This document shows positions 44,829 through 52,200 of a stretch of DNA of 64,000 bases, piece after piece; within the stretch, counting starts at the first letter, position 1; the number at the start of each line of letters is the position of its first letter. Source of the DNA: Hyphomicrobium_A sp963776675 (lineage in GTDB: Bacteria; Pseudomonadota; Alphaproteobacteria; Rhizobiales; Hyphomicrobiaceae); NCBI GenBank assembly GCA_963776675.1, contig CAVZNR010000049.1:186001-250000 (forward strand), written 5' to 3'. The notes beneath the pieces are model-generated. The model was not told the DNA's origin and did no database searches. It saw only the letters and a program-made list of their open reading frames with translations. Position numbers and translations under genes: made by a program.

Positions 44829-45791
44829 CTACGCCGCCTCGAGCACGTGCACGCTGAAGAGGTCGTCGGCGTCGGTCCAGACCTTGAGGGGCTGCCAGCC
44901 GGCCCGGGCGGCCAGCGCGTGGAAGCCGGCGATGTCGTACTTGTGCGAATGCTCTGTGTGGATGCGCTCGCCGGCGGCAAAGGCGATGCGCCGACCCAGC
45001 ACGTTCACGGTCTGGGCGGCCTGGGAGACGAGGTAGAGCTCCACGCGGCCATGGCCCTCATCGTAAATCGCCAGATGGTCGAACTGGCCGACGTCGAAAT
45101 CGGTCTTGAGCTCGCGGTTGGCGCGCTTCAGCAGGTTGAGGTTGAAGGCCGCCGTCACGCCATCCTCGTCGTCATAGGCGCGCAGCAGGCGGCGCACGTC
45201 CTTCTTGAGGTCGGCACCGATGATCAGGCGGGCGCCTGAGCCCAGAATCTTGGCCATGTTGGCGAGCAGCTTGACGGCGGCGGTCTCGGTCAGGTTGCCG
45301 ATGGTCGAGCCGGGGAAGAACCCCAGCCGCGGGCGGCCGTCGATCTCGGCGGGAAGCGTCAAGGCTTGCGAGAAGTCGCCGCATACCGGCAGCACGCGCA
45401 GATCGGGAAAGCGCCGCTTGATGCGCGCCCGCGCGTCATTGAGGGCCGTGTGGCTGATGTCGATGGGGACGTAGGCGTGCAGCCGGTGCATTTGCTCGAG
45501 CAGCAGCTCGGTCTTGGTGCTGGAGCCCGAGCCGAACTCGATGAGCACGTTGCCCGGCGCTGCGTCGCGCGCGATCTCCTCGGCGCGCTCGCGCAGGATG
45601 CGCGTCTCGGTGCGCGTCGGGTAGTATTCGGGCAGCTCCGTGATGCGCTCAAACAGGTCGCTGCCGGCCGCGTCGTAGAGGAAGCGGCAAGGGATCGACT
45701 TGGCCGGCGCCGAAAGCCCGGCCAGCAACGCGTCGGCGAATTCGGAAACGTCCGGGGCGGTGATCGTCGAGCTCGGTGCGATATCCCTCAT
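44829..45791 (-). CDS. egtD: L-histidine N-alpha-methyltransferase EgtD
   Basis: 320 residues. EgtD methylates histidine three times with S-adenosylmethionine to give hercynine, the first step of ergothioneine synthesis. The SAM-binding motif is LIEFGSGSSTKTELLL; other family segments are SLFERITELPEYYPTRTE-like (DLFERITELPEYYPTRTE), LGFFPGSTIGNL and GADLKKDVRRLLRAYDD. The ATG at 45791 overlaps the TGA of egtB (ATGA), so the two are coupled. The frame is open further upstream as a shadow of egtB. It is usual for alphaproteobacteria to have egtBD only. Confidence 0.95.
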   Translation of the reverse strand: MRDIAPSSTITAPDVSEFADALLAGLSAPAKSIPCRFLYDAAGSDLFERITELPEYYPTRTETRILRERAEEIARDAAPGNVLIEFGSGSSTKTELLLEQMHRLHAYVPIDISHTALNDARARIKRRFPDLRVLPVCGDFSQALTLPAEIDGRPRLGFFPGSTIGNLTETAAVKLLANMAKILGSGARLIIGADLKKDVRRLLRAYDDEDGVTAAFNLNLLKRANRELKTDFDVGQFDHLAIYDEGHGRVELYLVSQAAQTVNVLGRRIAFAAGERIHTEHSHKYDIAGFHALAARAGWQPLKVWTDADDLFSVHVLEAA

Positions 45792-47101
45792 TCGGCGTCC
45801 TCTGCAAGGCGCAGGCCCATGAATTGCCAGCGGTGGTGCGGAAAGAAGAAGTTGCGGTAGGTGGCGCGGACGTGACCGCCCGGTGTGGCGCAGCTGCCGC
45901 CGCGCAGCACCTGCTGGCTCACCATGAACTTGCCGTTGTACTCGCCGATGCCGCCCGGCGCGGCGCGGTAGCCCGGGTAGGGCTGGTAGGCGGACGCGGT
46001 CCATTCCCACACGTCGCCGAAGAGCTGGGACAAGCGTCCCTCGGCCGCCGGCTTGGCCGGGCGGGGCCGCAACGCGCTGGTGCCGAGGTCGTTGCCTTCG
46101 GGCGCATAGCCGGTGCTCGCCACCTCCCATTCGAACTCGGTGGGGAGCCGCTTGCCGGCCCAGCGCGCAAACGCGTTGGCCTCGAAATAGCTGACGTGCG
46201 AGACGGGCGCGCGGGCATCGACGGGCAATAGACCCTCGAGCGTCATCTGATGCCAGGTGCCGTCGCGGTTCTCCCAGTAGCCCGGCGCCTCCCAGCCTTG
46301 CGTCTTGACGGTGGTCCAGCCGTCGGCGAGCCACAGAAGCGGATCGCTGTAGCCACCGTCGGCCATGAAGGCGAGCCAGTCGCCGTTGCTGACGCAGCGG
46401 TCGGCGAGACGGAAGTCGCGTAGGAGAGCCTCGTGCCGCGGGCTCTCGTTGTCGTAGGAAAAGCCGTTGCCGTCATGGCCGATGGCGCGGATGCCGCCGT
46501 TGAAGCCGACCCAGTGCAGGGGCGGTGCCTCGCCGACGGCCTCGGGCCTGCCCTGCGGCTGGCGGTAGGCGGGGCGCAGCGGGTTGGCGGCAAAGAGGCT
46601 CAGGATGTCGGTCAGCAGCAGCTCCTGGTGCTGTTGCTCGTGATTGATGCCGAGCTCGATCAGCGCACCGACCGGGTCGGAGGGATCTACCGCGATGCCG
46701 TCGGCGAACAGGCGGGCCAGCGCGGTATCGACGTGGGCGCGATAGTCGCGCACCTCGGCCGCAGAGGGACGCGTGAGCAGGCCGCGGTGCGGGCGCGGAT
46801 GGCGCTCGCCCTTGGCCTCGTAATAGGAATTGAAGCAGTAGTCGAAGGCATCCGAGAAGGGCCGGTAGCCGGGCAGATGCTCGCGCAGGATGAAGGCCTC
46901 GTAGAACCAGGTGGTGTGCGCGAGATGCCACTTGGTGGGGCTCGCGTCCTCCATGGCCTGGACGGTCTGGTCCTCGTCGCTCAAGGGCAGGGCCAAGGCC
47001 AGCGACAGCGCCCGGCTGTCGCGCAGGCGGGCCCCGAGACCTGGCTTGCCGGGGTCGGCTGCGGATCGGTCGTTGGTCTCGACGGTCGGTGATGAAAGCA
47101 T
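45788..47101 (-). CDS. egtB: Ergothioneine biosynthesis sulfoxide synthase EgtB
   Basis: 437 residues. The N-terminal DinB-like four-helix domain supplies iron ligands (His59 or His62 in KWHLAHTTWFYE; His154 and His158 in NHEQQHQELL). The C-terminal FGE-sulfatase/C-type lectin fold runs from about 200 (HWVGFNGGIRAIGHDG to WQFMGLRLAED). EgtB joins hercynine to gamma-glutamylcysteine or cysteine using oxygen. The ATG at 47101 has GGGAGG seven bases upstream; the longer frame to 47314 is unsupported. The C-S lyase (EgtE) needed to finish is not in the window. Confidence 0.95.
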   Translation of the reverse strand: MLSSPTVETNDRSAADPGKPGLGARLRDSRALSLALALPLSDEDQTVQAMEDASPTKWHLAHTTWFYEAFILREHLPGYRPFSDAFDYCFNSYYEAKGERHPRPHRGLLTRPSAAEVRDYRAHVDTALARLFADGIAVDPSDPVGALIELGINHEQQHQELLLTDILSLFAANPLRPAYRQPQGRPEAVGEAPPLHWVGFNGGIRAIGHDGNGFSYDNESPRHEALLRDFRLADRCVSNGDWLAFMADGGYSDPLLWLADGWTTVKTQGWEAPGYWENRDGTWHQMTLEGLLPVDARAPVSHVSYFEANAFARWAGKRLPTEFEWEVASTGYAPEGNDLGTSALRPRPAKPAAEGRLSQLFGDVWEWTASAYQPYPGYRAAPGGIGEYNGKFMVSQQVLRGGSCATPGGHVRATYRNFFFPHHRWQFMGLRLAEDAE

Positions 47102-47529
47102 GCGGGCCTCCCCTATATGTTCAGTCCGAGTGCCCGCCGCCGTGCGGACCGTGAAGCGTGTGGGGATATGGGATCGTCTTGCTATAATTGCGATAACGAT
47201 TTCGAACGGTGCTGGTTCGATCGGGATTGCGAGATTTGCCGGGGCCGGCGCCAAGCGCCTCGACCATGGCCTCGTTGGCGGCCCCGCCGGCAGCAAACGA
47301 GCCGATGGAGCCATGCGTCTGGCCGACCCGATTCCCTCCGTTGGGCCCGGGATCGCGGGTCTTTACCTAACCCCATGCGTTAACGGCCGCAACCCGCGCG
47401 TGCGCTCCATCGATTTGTCACGACGAGGGATACGGTCTCTTTAGCTTGTAGCTCTACCTGTTGGCTCGCGTGCTTTCAACGGGCCCAACATGTGCGCTCG
47501 CCCGTGGTCTCCCTAGCGAGTTGAACCCC
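47102..47529. other. Divergent intergenic region, no gene seen
   Basis: 428 bases before egtB (leftward) and the small gene at 47530 (rightward). Open frames inside are shadows. A TATAAT hexamer at 47183-47188 (plus strand) is the only promoter-like element noticed, without a convincing -35 partner. Confidence 0.4.
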
Positions 47530-47727
47530 ATGCCGAAGCGCCAACTGCATGTCGGAGCGATCGTCCACATCAGGCACGTTGCCCTGACGTCCAGAGACGG
47601 CGCCGCGAGCTTCCGCATCGAAGAGCTGGTGCGGCTCGACGACGGCGACACCCTCTACAAGGTCAAGAACGACGCCGAACCCTTCGATCGCATCGTCGCC
47701 GAAGGCGACCTCGCGCTCAGACCGTAA
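47530..47727 (+). CDS. Small hypothetical protein (65 aa)
   Basis: From MPKRQLHVGAIVHIRHVALT at 47530. It reads as a small beta-rich fold (VHIRHVALTSRDG; FRIEELVRLDDGDTLYKVKN; FDRIVAEGDLAL) reminiscent of short SH3-like barrel proteins, but I recognise no family. No cysteines or membrane segments. The gene at 47745 starts 17 bases downstream, so the two are probably co-transcribed. An upstream in-frame start at 47461 is less likely. Confidence 0.6.
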   Translation: MPKRQLHVGAIVHIRHVALTSRDGAASFRIEELVRLDDGDTLYKVKNDAEPFDRIVAEGDLALRP

Positions 47728-47744
47728 CCCGAAAGCGAGGACCG

Positions 47745-48371
47745 ATGCGCACGCCTCTCATCGCCCTTTTCCTTGTCGCCGCTACCATGCTGGCGCGCGC
47801 AGACGACACGACCGTCGCCTTCGATGGACAGACCTATCGCCTCGATTACCAGGACGCCGCCAAGCAGCCGAACGGGCAACAGGGCGACAGCCTGGCGGAG
47901 TTCACGCTGCCGGGCGAGACGGTGAAGGACTGGACCAAGCTGTTCGCCTTCTACCTGTTCCCGCAGGCGGGCAACGATCCCGTGGTCATGGCCGAGGAGA
48001 TGGGCAAGGCCACCAAGGAGACGAACCCGGACGCCAACTTCAAGGTGATCAAGGAAACCAAGACCGGCGACGCGATCATCGACTTTCTGACCTGGCCCCC
48101 CGATAGCGACGTGATGGAATTCAACGTCTTCAGGTACACGCGCGCCGAGTACGGACCCGGATTGGTGGCGATGCAGTACGCGCAGCGTTTCAAGCTGGGC
48201 GACATGAGCGTCGACCAGTTCCGCGCCCTGCGGGCCCATGCCGTCGATGCGATGGCGGAGACCGACATGGCACAGGCGCGCGACTTTTATGCCGCAAAGG
48301 CCAAAGAGCAGCTGGGCTCCGCGCGGGACGCACGTCAGACCCCATCGGCGAGCGCTGGCGCCGGTCAATGA
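47745..48371 (+). CDS. Secreted hypothetical protein (208 aa)
   Basis: A signal peptide (MRTPLIALFLVAATMLARAD) precedes a mixed alpha/beta protein without cysteine (FDGQTYRLDYQD; AEFTLPGETVKDWTKLFAFY; MEFNVFRYTR; LVAMQYAQRFK). The C-terminus is an Ala/Ser-rich tail (QTPSASAGAGQ). The TLPGETVKDWTKLF segment recalls periplasmic proteins of unknown role. It follows the small gene at 47530 closely. Confidence 0.65.
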   Translation: MRTPLIALFLVAATMLARADDTTVAFDGQTYRLDYQDAAKQPNGQQGDSLAEFTLPGETVKDWTKLFAFYLFPQAGNDPVVMAEEMGKATKETNPDANFKVIKETKTGDAIIDFLTWPPDSDVMEFNVFRYTRAEYGPGLVAMQYAQRFKLGDMSVDQFRALRAHAVDAMAETDMAQARDFYAAKAKEQLGSARDARQTPSASAGAGQ

Positions 48372-48420
48372 AAGGCTCTAGCTTGAGCGGCGGTATTGCC
48401 TCGCGTGAGGTAGCTTCGCC

Positions 48421-48558
48421 ATGCGCCCGTTACTCGTTCTGCTTGCAGTTCTGATTGCGGTTGTCGCCGGCCCAGCGCGCGCCAGCCTGCAGCCGGCCCT
48501 CATCTGCATCGACCCCGACATGGAGTTTCCCGTCGCCTGCGACGACGATGACGGCTAG
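48421..48558 (+). CDS. Very small secreted protein with an acidic tail (45 aa)
   Basis: A 46-codon frame from the ATG at 48421, with GAGGT 12 bases upstream. It encodes a signal peptide (MRPLLVLLAVLIAVVAGPARA) and a mature peptide of about 24 residues with two cysteines and a run of acidic residues (ICIDPDMEFPVACDDDDG). The clean signal peptide argues for a real gene. No family recognised. It ends 9 bases before the convergent extensin-like gene. Confidence 0.55.
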   Translation: MRPLLVLLAVLIAVVAGPARASLQPALICIDPDMEFPVACDDDDG

Positions 48559-48567
48559 CCGCGTGCG

Positions 48568-49236
48568 CTACTTGCACACGGTGCGCAGGCCGTTGGGTCC
48601 GCGGTAGGCGAGATCCACGTGGAAATGGTCGCGGTGCAGGGAGTTGTAGTCGGGGCCGAGCACGGTGGAGAACTGCTCACACGCGCCATCGTGCACCGCG
48701 TGCAGGAACGCGCGCTGGCGTGCATCGCCGCGCCAGCCGCTCTTGACCCGGATGCGCGTGCCGTCGGTGAGCGTGAAGGCGGAGATGTCGAGCGCATTGG
48801 CGCGGCCGTGCTCGGATAGATAGCTGCCGGACACGTGGTTGATCGGGCGGCAGGCGTACGAGCCGAGCACCGTGATCTCCGCCAGCGAGGCACCAAAGGT
48901 GCGACGCGCGGCCGGCTCGATGACGTTGACCACCCAGCGGTCGACCTGCGGAATCATGGGGCAGCGCAGCAGCGCGGTGGGCTTGAGGAGCACGCGCCCG
49001 TGGTCCGCCGCCGCCATCTCGAAAGGCTGCTCGGCGCCGCATGCGCTCGGGCCGCCGAGCGAGGCGCGCGTGCGGATGGCACCGGTCGTGTAGACGGTGC
49101 CGGAGGCGAGGCAGGCATGCTCCTCGTCAGCGAGCCTGGGCTCGTTCTTGACGATAAACGTCGGCCCCCCGCCGCAGGCCGATAGCAGCGCGAGACCGAG
49201 GAAACCGAGGAGGACGCGGACGCGAATGGGGACCAT
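48568..49236 (-). CDS. Extensin-like family lipoprotein
   Basis: 222 residues with a lipoprotein signal (LLGFLGLALLSAC, lipobox Cys about residue 21), so it should be anchored in the envelope. The extensin-like C-terminal domain (DUF-type Extensin_2) is clear: FGASLAEITVLGSYACRPIN, SEHGRANALDISAFTL and a final HRDHFHVDLAY with metal-type His. The SEHGRANALDI and HxDHFHxD motifs resemble M15/VanY peptidases, so a zinc-dependent wall hydrolase is plausible but unproven. The start ATG is at 49236. Confidence 0.88.
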   Translation of the reverse strand: MVPIRVRVLLGFLGLALLSACGGGPTFIVKNEPRLADEEHACLASGTVYTTGAIRTRASLGGPSACGAEQPFEMAAADHGRVLLKPTALLRCPMIPQVDRWVVNVIEPAARRTFGASLAEITVLGSYACRPINHVSGSYLSEHGRANALDISAFTLTDGTRIRVKSGWRGDARQRAFLHAVHDGACEQFSTVLGPDYNSLHRDHFHVDLAYRGPNGLRTVCK

Positions 49237-49643
49237 GGGGCGGGAACGTTAATTCTGCTAACCCTAACGAGATATGAACGCCCACCTGCCTGCCCGCGAG
49301 AGAAGTCGATGTTTCGGGCCGATTTGCGACCCTGGGTTGCGCAACTTGTGGCAATGCCCACAAGCTTTCGAGACTTATCCACAACCAGAATGTCGCGCTG
49401 CCCGTATTTGACAGATCCATGTCAGGATCTCTTGCTAAGCGTCTCTCTGCTCGTCGTTTTCGAGCCCTCAGTGTGAGCGATGCTTCAGTACCTGCGTAGT
49501 GCGTTGCGTACCTGAGTGTGTACATGCGTCTTGGCCCCGGCTTGGGTCCTCTACCGGTCTCCTGGCAACCCCGCGTTTGTCTTTCGAGATCCGGTGGATG
49601 GTCGCCGGGGCCTCGTATTTTCGGGCCCCATTCTCTCGCTTCT
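49237..49643. other. Intergenic region; one DnaA-box-like site, no gene seen
   Basis: 407 bases between two minus-strand genes. A perfect TTATCCACA nonamer is at 49375-49383, and next to it CTTGTG-GCAATGCC-CACAAG (49345-49364) forms an inverted repeat. No further boxes or AT-rich unwinding region are seen, so this is not an origin on present evidence. Short frames here match nothing. Confidence 0.45.
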
Positions 49644-50402
49644 TCAAGCGCGCTCTTTCAAAAAGCTCAAGACCGCCTCCTTGAAGGTGCGGTCGCCCAC
49701 CGCCTTCATGTGATCGCGGTCGGCGATCTCGAACGCGCGCGCGCCGGGGATGAGCTCGGCCAGCGCCGCGGCCGATCCGCCGATCACGTCATCCGATCCC
49801 ACCGCAACCAGCACCGGACAGCCGATGCCGCCCAGATCCTCCGCCGTGATGGGTGCACGCGCGGAGCGGATGCAGGCGGCAAGCGCCTTGAGGTCGCTGC
49901 CCGTCTGCTCGGCAAAGGCGCGGAAGGTGCGCGCGGTCGGGTTCGAAACGTCGTCGATACTGGCTGCCTCCAAGGCGCGTGCGACCGGTCCGGTGCCGGC
50001 AACCCCGCGCACCATGTTGAGTCCGAGCCCACCGAACACGAGGCTGCGGACGCGCCCAGGGTGGGCAAGCGCCAGGAAGGCTGAGATGCGCGCGCCCATG
50101 GAGTAGCCCATGACGTCGGCGCGCGGGATCTTAAGGTGATCGAGCAGGCGGCGTGCGTCCTCCGCCATCAAGGGCGCACCGTAGTCGTCCGTCGCGTAGA
50201 GCTTGGCGCTTCTGCCGTGGCCGCGGTTGTCATAGGCGACGACGCGATAACCGGCCGCGGTTAGAGCCTGCACCCAGCCGGGGCCCACCCAGTTGGTCGC
50301 GACGTTGGAGGCGAACCCGTGGATGAGCAACACCGGGTCGGCATCTTGCGGGCCCTCGTCGATGAAGGCGATTTCCACGCCGTCGGAATCGAACGTCTGC
50401 AC
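49644..50402 (-). CDS. Alpha/beta hydrolase
   Basis: 252 residues. Oxyanion HGFASN after a beta strand (PVLLIHGF), nucleophile elbow GYSMGA (Ser), acid Asp in VAVGSDDVIGG and catalytic His in IADRDHMKAVG make a complete triad. No signal peptide. It resembles general esterases or haloperoxidase-like hydrolases; the substrate cannot be predicted. Its start at 50402 (MQTFDSDGVEIAF) faces the zinc-finger gene across a 125-base divergent gap. Confidence 0.9.
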   Translation of the reverse strand: MQTFDSDGVEIAFIDEGPQDADPVLLIHGFASNVATNWVGPGWVQALTAAGYRVVAYDNRGHGRSAKLYATDDYGAPLMAEDARRLLDHLKIPRADVMGYSMGARISAFLALAHPGRVRSLVFGGLGLNMVRGVAGTGPVARALEAASIDDVSNPTARTFRAFAEQTGSDLKALAACIRSARAPITAEDLGGIGCPVLVAVGSDDVIGGSAAALAELIPGARAFEIADRDHMKAVGDRTFKEAVLSFLKERA

Positions 50403-50527
50403 TTGTCAAAGCCCTCTTCCAGAGATGCGCGCGCCCCGTGCCCGGCGCGGCCCCACCCCTATCATTTCAAAACGTGCGCGGCTATGCTTGCAGCCGATGC
50501 GATGAGGCTTGAAGCAGGGCAGATCAG

Positions 50528-50779
50528 ATGGCAGCGAGCGCAGTCCCCCATCTCGCCAACGACCAAGGCGTGGAGAAGATTTTTATCGGTGTGCGCGAGC
50601 TCAACTGCATGGGCGCGCGGCCGCCCATGGATCATCCGCACGTCTATCTCGACATGGGCGACGACGGGCAGATCCTGTGCCCCTACTGCTCGACGCTTTA
50701 CCTCTACGATCCGCGGCTCAACGCCGATCAGAGCGATCCCTCCGGCTGCCTCGTGACCCTCGTCGAGGACTTCACCTGA
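50528..50779 (+). CDS. Zinc-finger domain protein (zf-CHCC type)
   Basis: 83 residues. The second half carries a CHCC zinc site: a Cys (ELNCMG), His (HPHVYLD), and a CPYC pair (ILCPYCSTLYLYDPR). This is the fold of the mitochondrial complex I accessory subunit NDUFS6 and its bacterial relatives, found in alphaproteobacteria. It may stabilise complex I or bind another partner. It starts at the ATG at 50528, 27 bases before the FAD monooxygenase, which suggests co-transcription. Confidence 0.8.
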   Translation: MAASAVPHLANDQGVEKIFIGVRELNCMGARPPMDHPHVYLDMGDDGQILCPYCSTLYLYDPRLNADQSDPSGCLVTLVEDFT

Positions 50780-50806
50780 CACGCCGCCCGACCCCGGCTC
50801 CCTAGC

Positions 50807-52051
50807 ATGAACGCGCCGCAGCCAGGCGTTACGGCCAGCGAAAAAGCGCAAGCGGCGCTGGCGCGAGCGGGCAGAAGCGCGAGCGATCCGATTCTGATCG
50901 CGGGGGGCGGGATCGGCGGCCTCGCCACGGCGCTGGCGCTGGCACGCGCAGGCATCGCGGCCCACGTGCTGGAGAGCCGCGAGGCGTTCGCCGCGGAAGG
51001 CGCCGGCATCCAGATCGGACCCAACGGCACACACATTCTGCAAAGCTTGGGGCTCGCTGACGCGCTGGCGCCGCTCGTGGGCGTGCCCGACGCCATCGTC
51101 GTGCGCGACGGCAAGGACGGCGCCGAGCTGGCACGGCTTCCGTTGGGGCGATGGATCGCCGAGCGCCACGGCGCACCCTATTGGGTTGTACATCGCGGCG
51201 ACCTGCACGAGTCCCTGCTGAGCGCTGCGCGCGATCAGCCGCGCATCATGCTGTCGACCGGCGCCACGGTAGCGGAGGTGGCGGCACGGGATGACGCGGT
51301 CGCGGTCGCATCGCCAAGCGGCGACACCTGGACCGGACGCGCGCTCGTCGGCGCCGACGGACTCTGGTCGAGCGTGCGCACTCACATCGCGCCCGGGTGC
51401 ATGCCGCAGTCCACTGGCCGAAGCGCGGCCCGCAGCGTGATCCCCTTGAGCGATGCCCCGACCCCGTTGCGGACCGCCGACGTCGGCATCTGGCTCTTCC
51501 CCGATGCCCATGTCGTTCACTACCCCGTCTCCGGCGGCACCGCGCTCGCGATGGTGGTGATCGTGGACGACGAGCAGGGCGGCGAGGACTGGAGCGCAGC
51601 CGTGCCGCCGCGATGGGTCGAGCAGCGGCTGCCCCCTTGCCCACAACTCTTGGCGGAGCTGGTCGCGGCGGCACCGGCGTGGCGGCGTTGGGCACTCAAT
51701 ACGCTGCCGCCTTTACCGACCTGGAGCCGCGGGCCGGTGACGCTTCTGGGCGATGCGGCCCATGCGATCGTCCCCTTCCTTGCCCAGGGCGGGGTGCTGG
51801 CGCTCGAGGATGCGGTGATGCTGGCGGATTCCCTGCGGCAAAACACGCGCGATGCCGCCGGTGCGTTCGGCGCCTATGAGCGCCGTCGCGGTGCGCGCGC
51901 ACTGAGGGTGGCGCGGGCCTCACTGCAGAACGGGCGGATCTACCATCTGTCGGGCGCGCTGGCCCGGGCCCGGAACCTGGTGTTGCGGCATGCCGCTCCT
52001 GAGCGGCTCATGGCCCGTTATGACTGGCTTTACGGCTGGCGCTTGAATTGA
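50807..52051 (+). CDS. FAD-dependent monooxygenase (salicylate hydroxylase-like)
   Basis: 414 residues. FAD motifs of group A flavin monooxygenases: GGGIGGLATALALARAG (GxGxxG, about residues 33-38), a central GADGLWSSVR, and GDAAHAIVPFLAQGGVLALED. It resembles 3-hydroxybenzoate/salicylate and UbiH-like hydroxylases; the aromatic substrate is not predictable. The N-terminus before the FAD motif (25 residues) is extra. It follows the zinc-finger gene closely and has no degradation-pathway genes around it. Confidence 0.88.
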   Translation: MNAPQPGVTASEKAQAALARAGRSASDPILIAGGGIGGLATALALARAGIAAHVLESREAFAAEGAGIQIGPNGTHILQSLGLADALAPLVGVPDAIVVRDGKDGAELARLPLGRWIAERHGAPYWVVHRGDLHESLLSAARDQPRIMLSTGATVAEVAARDDAVAVASPSGDTWTGRALVGADGLWSSVRTHIAPGCMPQSTGRSAARSVIPLSDAPTPLRTADVGIWLFPDAHVVHYPVSGGTALAMVVIVDDEQGGEDWSAAVPPRWVEQRLPPCPQLLAELVAAAPAWRRWALNTLPPLPTWSRGPVTLLGDAAHAIVPFLAQGGVLALEDAVMLADSLRQNTRDAAGAFGAYERRRGARALRVARASLQNGRIYHLSGALARARNLVLRHAAPERLMARYDWLYGWRLN

Positions 52052-52200
52052 ACGGTAGCCCCCCGCGGGCCGCGAGCGAAAAGTCGCTCAATATGGAGGG
52101 GGGTATTTATCAATTCTTGAGCCTCTTTCTTGTCTAGATCTTATCGGCCTCGCTTTTACACAAAATACCAGGCAACCCCATTTCGAATTGGCGTGAGGCA

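Noticed and set aside
47183..47188. TATAAT as a -10 promoter box
   Set aside because: No acceptable -35 element lies 16-18 bases upstream, so I left it as a remark in the intergenic entry.
49345..49383. DnaA-box-like TTATCCACA beside an inverted repeat, a possible replication origin
   Set aside because: Only one box was found, there is no AT-rich unwinding region, and none of the genes normally beside alphaproteobacterial origins is near.
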